From: Bacteroidales bacterium
GTDB lineage: Bacteria; Bacteroidota; Bacteroidia; Bacteroidales; JAADGE01
Assembly (NCBI GenBank): GCA_021108035.1
Contig: JAIORQ010000049.1
Location: 58,433 to 122,432 of the forward strand
Direction of reading: 5' to 3'
Length of the DNA: 64,000 nt
In this document: piece by piece, positions 60,220 to 64,000 of the stretch
Layout of the letters: every line of letters starts with the position of its first letter
How positions within the stretch are numbered: position 1 is the first letter of the stretch
Translations under genes and position numbers: made by a program
The notes under the pieces: generated by a model
Databases searched by the model: none
Told to the model about the DNA's origin: nothing
The model's input: only the letters and a program-made list of their open reading frames with translations

Positions 60220-60759
60220 TCAATGTTTGCTAATAATTATTTTTTTATAAAAATCCCAAAGAACTACACCAACACTCACAGAAATATTTAAAGAATGTTT
60301 TGTTCCTTCTTGAGGTATTTCAATACAACTGTCACTCATGTCAACAATGTGCTGTTGTACACCTTTAACTTCATTACCGAAGATCAAAGCATATTTTTTA
60401 TCATTCTCAATAATAAAATTTTGCAACATAATGCTGCTTTCTGCTTGTTCAACAGATATGATAATGTAATAATTCGATTTTAGGTGATTTATCGCATCTT
60501 CTGTTTTTTCAAAATATTCCCAATCAACAGATTCCGTAGCTCCGAGAGCCGTTTTTCTTATATCATTATGCGGAGGTACAGCTGTTATTCCGCAAAGTAA
60601 AATATTTTCAATCATAAAAGCATCCGAAGTTCTGAAAACGGAACCAATGTTATTCATACTTCTGATATTATCTAATACAACCGTTACAGGAATTTTATCA
60701 GCTTTTTTATATTCTTCAATTGATTTTCTTCCCAGCTCACTGTTTAAAAGTTTTCGCAT
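60220..60759 (-). CDS. SpoU/TrmH-family RNA 2'-O-methyltransferase
   Basis: A 179-aa SPOUT methyltransferase using SAM in a trefoil knot. The motifs are VVLDNIRSMNNIGSVFRTSDAF (motif 1, with catalytic Arg), YALIFGNEVKGVQ (motif 2) and IEIPQEGTKHSLNISVSVGVVLWDF (motif 3). It lacks the N-terminal extension of RlmB-type enzymes. The RNA target (tRNA or rRNA) cannot be read from sequence. Convergent with the start-less XRE gene. Confidence 0.93.
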   Translation of the reverse strand: MRKLLNSELGRKSIEEYKKADKIPVTVVLDNIRSMNNIGSVFRTSDAFMIENILLCGITAVPPHNDIRKTALGATESVDWEYFEKTEDAINHLKSNYYIIISVEQAESSIMLQNFIIENDKKYALIFGNEVKGVQQHIVDMSDSCIEIPQEGTKHSLNISVSVGVVLWDFYKKIIISKH

Positions 60760-60766
60760 AATTATG

Positions 60767-60803
60767 TCATTCTATCATTTAATAATTGTATCATTCTATC
60801 ATT
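60767..60803. repeat. 13-bp direct repeat upstream of the SpoU gene
   Basis: TCATTCTATCATT is present at 60767-60779 and 60791-60803 (period 24), in the divergent region between the SpoU methyltransferase and sucC. Confidence 0.7.
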
Positions 60804-60837
60804 GTTAATAAACATGTAAAAAAATATTATATACAGA

Positions 60838-60868
60838 TTTTTTAATTTGTTGAAAAAAACTAAATTTG
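60838..60868 (+). promoter_or_regulatory. sucC promoter candidate
   Basis: TAAATTTG at 60861-60868 is a full -7 match (TAnnTTTG). TTTT at 60838-60841, 19 bp upstream, is a weak -33. The sucC start is 48 bp downstream. Confidence 0.5.
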
Positions 60869-60916
60869 GGACTTTAAAAATTCATAAGTTTTTTATAAAA
60901 AAATAAAACAAAAGTA

Positions 60917-62104
60917 ATGAATTTACACGAATATCAAGGTAAAGAACTTCTTAAAAGTTTTGGTGTAAGAATTCAAGAGGGAATTGTTGCCGATACACCT
61001 GATGAAGCAGTTAAAGCTGCAAAACAATTAACAGAGCAAACCGGAACAAGTTGGTGGGTCGTAAAAGCTCAAATTCATGCCGGCGGAAGAGGAAAAGGCG
61101 GTGGTGTAAAGCTTGCAAAATCTTTAGATGAAGTTAAAGAGCTGGCAGATAATATAATAGGGATGCAATTGATTACGCATCAAACCGGACCGGAAGGGAA
61201 AAAGGTTAATAAAGTATTGATAGCACAAGATGTTTATTATCCGGGTGAAACAGAAACAAGCGAATTCTATATGAGTGTTTTGTTAGACCGTTCAAAAGGA
61301 AGAAATATTGTTATGTACTCAACTGAAGGCGGTATGGATATTGAAACTGTGGCTGAAAAAACACCGCATCTGATTCATAAAGAAGAAATTGATCCGAAAA
61401 TAGGTTTGTTACCGTTTCAAGCAAGAAAAATTGCTTTTAATCTCGGATTGGAAGGGAATGCTTTTAAAGAAATGACAAAATTTGTAAGTTCATTATATAC
61501 TGCTTATGAAAAGAGTGATGCTTCTATGTTTGAAATAAATCCTGTTTTAAAAACATCTGATAATAAAATCCTTGCTGTTGATTCAAAAGTGAATCTTGAT
61601 GATAATGCATTATTCAGGCATAAAGATTTGGCTGCAATGAGAGACCTTTCAGAAGAAGACCCTGCTGAAGTTGAAGCAGGAAAATACAATTTGAATTTTG
61701 TAAAATTGGATGGTAATGTCGGATGTATGGTAAACGGAGCAGGATTGGCAATGGCTACAATGGACATTATTAAGATGTCTGGCGGTTCACCTGCAAACTT
61801 TTTGGATGTAGGCGGTACAGCTAATGCTGAAACTGTTGAAGCCGGATTTAGAATAATATTAAAAGATGAGAACGTAAAAGCAATTTTATTAAATATTTTC
61901 GGTGGTATTGTTCGATGCGATCGTGTTGCTCAAGGTGTTGTTGATGCATATAAATCAATAGGTGATATTAAGATTCCTGTTATTGTAAGACTTCAGGGAA
62001 CAAATGCAAAAGAAGGAGCAGATTTGATTAATAATTCCGGTTTAAAAGTACATTCTGCAATTACTTTGCAAGAAGCAGCTGATCTTGTGGAAAAGTTAGT
62101 ATAA
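60917..62104 (+). CDS. sucC: Succinyl-CoA synthetase beta subunit
   Basis: A 395-aa ATP-grasp subunit of the TCA-cycle enzyme interconverting succinyl-CoA and succinate with ATP or GTP. Visible features are MNLHEYQGKELLKSFGV, VVKAQIHAGGRGKGGGVKLAKS (nucleotide loop), FEINPVLKT, and the C-terminal GGIVRCDRVAQGVVDAYKSIG. The normal partner sucD does not follow: the next gene is porV, so the alpha subunit must be elsewhere. Confidence 0.96.
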   Translation: MNLHEYQGKELLKSFGVRIQEGIVADTPDEAVKAAKQLTEQTGTSWWVVKAQIHAGGRGKGGGVKLAKSLDEVKELADNIIGMQLITHQTGPEGKKVNKVLIAQDVYYPGETETSEFYMSVLLDRSKGRNIVMYSTEGGMDIETVAEKTPHLIHKEEIDPKIGLLPFQARKIAFNLGLEGNAFKEMTKFVSSLYTAYEKSDASMFEINPVLKTSDNKILAVDSKVNLDDNALFRHKDLAAMRDLSEEDPAEVEAGKYNLNFVKLDGNVGCMVNGAGLAMATMDIIKMSGGSPANFLDVGGTANAETVEAGFRIILKDENVKAILLNIFGGIVRCDRVAQGVVDAYKSIGDIKIPVIVRLQGTNAKEGADLINNSGLKVHSAITLQEAADLVEKLV

Positions 62105-62199
62105 TATACCGGTCAGTGAGAATAGTTCAGCACAAGTTTTTGTTGTTTATATTTATAAGTAGTGTAATGTCAAATCTAATTTGTCGCACCCAAACCCGT

Positions 62200-62223
62200 C
62201 TGACCGCTTGGAGCGGTCGGACA
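62200..62223. repeat. GC-rich palindrome between sucC and porV
   Basis: CTGACCGCT-TGG-AGCGGTCGG forms a 9-bp hairpin with one G-T pair, in strikingly GC-rich sequence amid AT-rich DNA. The 269-bp gap 62105-62373 has no convincing gene. Confidence 0.55.
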
Positions 62224-62373
62224 GATTGCGATATTTTACGTCAGAATACACTTGACTTAACAATAGTTTCTGTTACATTGTTTCATTACAAATGTAAAAA
62301 AATATTAAATTATGTAATAATTGTTATTTTATTTACGTTTGCATTTTGTTATTAATAAATTAAAATAAAGTAG

Positions 62374-63558
62374 ATGTTAAAGAATTTGTTATTGATTACA
62401 TTTATAGTAATTAGTTTTGCAGGTAGAGCATATAGTCAAAGTTCAACTTCAATCGGACAAGAGTTGAATGCCATAACAACAGGTGTTCCTTTTTTGACAA
62501 TAGCTCCTGATGCTCGTTCAGGCGCCATGGGTGATGTAGGTGTTGCATCTTCACCCGATGCCAATTCAATTCATTGGAATGCGGCAAAATATGCATTTAT
62601 TGAAGAAGATATATCATTGAATCTTTCGTATATTCCTTGGTTAAGAAATTTAGTAAAAGATATAAACTTTCAAAATATGTCAGGTTCATATCGTTTAAAT
62701 AAAAACCAGACAATTGCTGCATCACTGATGTATTTTTCTTTGGGAAATATTACTTTTACGAATATTTCCGGTCAAAAAATTATGGATTTTAAACCAAATG
62801 AATTTTCTTTTGATCTTGCTTATGCTTTAAAATTATCTCAAAATTTTTCAGGAGGTATTACCTTCAGATATATTCATTCGAATTTAACAGGAAGAGTTCC
62901 GACAGCAGATTCACAAACTCCTACAAAACCGGGAAATGCTGTTGCAGGTGATCTGTCTTTTTTCTATACAAAAGAAATGCAATTGGAAAATAAAACAGGA
63001 AGATTAAATCTTGGTGTAAATATTTCAAACCTCGGAAGTAAGATTTCATACAGCAATGATTCATATTATGATGATTTTTTGCCTGCAAATTTAAGAATTG
63101 GAGCAGCATATAAATTACAATTGGATGAATATAATTCAATTACTGCCTTGTTTGATATAAATAAATTATTAGTTCCTACACCACCTTTTTACGGACCTGA
63201 TACAACTTCAACAGGAGAACTTGTAGAGCACGGACTTCCTGATGATGTTTCTACACCTGTCGGGATATTTCAATCGTTTTATGATGCTCCGGGAGGTTTT
63301 AAAGAAGAGATGCATGAGTTGATGTATTCTGTGGGACTTGAATATTGGTATATAAATCAATTTGCAATAAGAGCAGGTTATTTTGATGAACACGGAACAA
63401 AAGGTAACAGGAAGTTTTTTACAATGGGAATAGGTGTAAAATTGAATGTATTAAGTTTTGATTTTGCCTATGTTGTGCCTACAGCAGGTCGTCAAAATCC
63501 TCTTGCAAATACACTTCGGTTTACTCTCGGACTTAATATTGCTAATTTAGGTGAATAA
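62374..63558 (+). CDS. porV: PorV (LptO-like) type IX secretion outer-membrane protein
   Basis: A 394-aa FadL-like barrel with a signal peptide (MLKNLLLITFIVISFAGRAYSQ). The family block TTGVPFLTIAPDARSGAMGDVGVASSPDANSIHWNAAKYAF (about 36-76) is diagnostic for PorV and related proteins. Further barrel strands run to the end (FRYIHSNLTGR, LMYSVGLEYWYINQFAIRAGYF, TLRFTLGLNI). PorV receives T9SS cargo after translocation and shuttles it to the attachment complex. The in-window cargo candidate is the beta-propeller protein at 38767. A terminator follows. Confidence 0.93.
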   Translation: MLKNLLLITFIVISFAGRAYSQSSTSIGQELNAITTGVPFLTIAPDARSGAMGDVGVASSPDANSIHWNAAKYAFIEEDISLNLSYIPWLRNLVKDINFQNMSGSYRLNKNQTIAASLMYFSLGNITFTNISGQKIMDFKPNEFSFDLAYALKLSQNFSGGITFRYIHSNLTGRVPTADSQTPTKPGNAVAGDLSFFYTKEMQLENKTGRLNLGVNISNLGSKISYSNDSYYDDFLPANLRIGAAYKLQLDEYNSITALFDINKLLVPTPPFYGPDTTSTGELVEHGLPDDVSTPVGIFQSFYDAPGGFKEEMHELMYSVGLEYWYINQFAIRAGYFDEHGTKGNRKFFTMGIGVKLNVLSFDFAYVVPTAGRQNPLANTLRFTLGLNIANLGE

Positions 63559-63594
63559 ATAAAAATTTCAATAAATTATTTCAGAGTGAAAGAA

Positions 63595-63629
63595 AGAAGT
63601 TGTCCTTTTAAGACAGCTTCTTTTTTTTT
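63595..63629 (+). terminator. porV terminator
   Basis: Stem AGAAGTTGTC / GACAGCTTCT (one G-T pair) with a 7-nt loop, followed by eight T. It lies 37 bp after the porV stop. Confidence 0.88.
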
Positions 63630-63815
63630 AACCTAAAAAAATACGGTTCATTTGAATTATGCGTATTTTTTATAATAAAAAGAACCGGAAAATCAATTTT
63701 TATCTTGTTTTTTCATTAATTCGGAAAATAACCACTGAATTTTATCAAAAATATTTGTAGTATATTAAAAAAAGTTGTATTTTTTCAAAAATTATAAAAC
63801 ATATAAAAATACATT

Positions 63816-64000
63816 ATGAAAAACTCTTACTATTACAAAATCATTATCCTTTTTATTATTTCATTTTTGATAATAAATAAAGGAGAATCTCAAGTTTTGA
63901 TTAATTCAACAGGCGGAACACCGGATGGTTCAGCAATGCTTGAGGTACAATCAACAACACAAGGATTATTAATACCGAGAATGACAACTTCTGACAGAGA
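63816..64000 (+). CDS. Surface protein N-terminus (truncated by window end)
   Basis: Sixty-one codons are visible, open to the window edge. A signal peptide (MKNSYYYKIIILFIISFLIINKGESQ) is followed by INSTGGTPDGSAMLEVQSTTQGLLIPRMTTSDR. The block 'sAmLevqSttqGlliPRmt..dR' is very common at the N-termini of large Bacteroidota surface proteins with tail-fibre-like or collagen-like bodies. The gene probably continues well beyond the window. Confidence 0.8.
   Translation, partial: MKNSYYYKIIILFIISFLIINKGESQVLINSTGGTPDGSAMLEVQSTTQGLLIPRMTTSDR

Noticed and set aside
62116..62355. 79-aa frame between sucC and porV
   Set aside because: It crosses a GC-rich hairpin, has no recognisable domain, and its composition resembles non-coding gap sequence.

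Overview
The window looks like chromosome from an AT-rich, anaerobic or facultatively anaerobic member of the Bacteroidota. The evidence is a PorV-type outer-membrane protein and a protein with a type IX secretion (T9SS) C-terminal sorting domain, many Bacteroidota-style lipoproteins (DUF4221, DUF4476 and DNRLRE types), a dialkylresorcinol-type condensing pair, promoter-like TAnnTTTG boxes, and few Shine-Dalgarno sequences. Genus or order cannot be fixed from the sequence alone.

Layout. Positions 1-9682 (minus strand) hold one long gene train. In transcription order it encodes a 663-aa HdrA-like flavoprotein, a QmoC-like (HdrC fused to cytochrome b) membrane protein, a 581-aa HdrA-like flavoprotein, MvhD, the small and large subunits of a group-3-type [NiFe]-hydrogenase, a hydrogenase maturation protease, and a Cys-rich protein that runs off the window. 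A divergent rex repressor (9965) and a receiver/histidine-kinase pair follow on the plus strand, and an imperfect Rex-like operator overlaps the predicted hydrogenase promoter. No HdrB is present. My inference is a membrane-anchored H2:quinone (possibly electron-bifurcating) complex. This is the most interesting system in the window.

12.4-17.2 kb: a 270-bp MITE-like element with perfect 26-bp inverted ends, a DUF4476 protein, a beta-barrel protein, transketolase and ribulose-phosphate epimerase. 17.2-22.3 kb (minus): an exported three-gene cassette of beta-barrel, lipoprotein and WD40-caspase-like protein. 22.6-28 kb: an ADP-dependent sugar kinase homologue, an MFS transporter, folD and ffh. 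28.2-30.3 kb: tRNA-Gly and tRNA-Leu, a duplicated tRNA-Leu 3' end bracketing one lipoprotein gene, then a membrane protein directly abutting a PemK/MazF-like toxin. 30.4-45 kb: an ABCG-like transporter, a dicarboxylate/glutamate symporter, an M16 peptidase, a FabK/nitronate monooxygenase-like enzyme, a large T9SS beta-propeller protein, lipoproteins and ung. 45.2-54.5 kb (minus): DUF58 and HAD proteins, then a dialkylresorcinol-type cluster (hotdog protein, DarB-like ketosynthase, DarA-like enzyme, ABC exporter, BtrH-like protein, small HTH-like protein), with a separately terminated fabH upstream. 54.7-64 kb: lipoproteins, a PepSY-TM protein, a MurC/Mpl-like ligase, a DUF4221 protein, a start-less XRE regulator at a suspicious divergent junction, an SpoU methyltransferase, sucC, porV, and the start of a surface protein.

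A second theme is the intergenic DNA. Many gaps, including almost every gap inside the hydrogenase train, carry short degenerate tandem 'words' from a few families. Several fold back as imperfect hairpins, and the same words recur at distant sites. Functions are read from motifs in the translations; no database search was possible.
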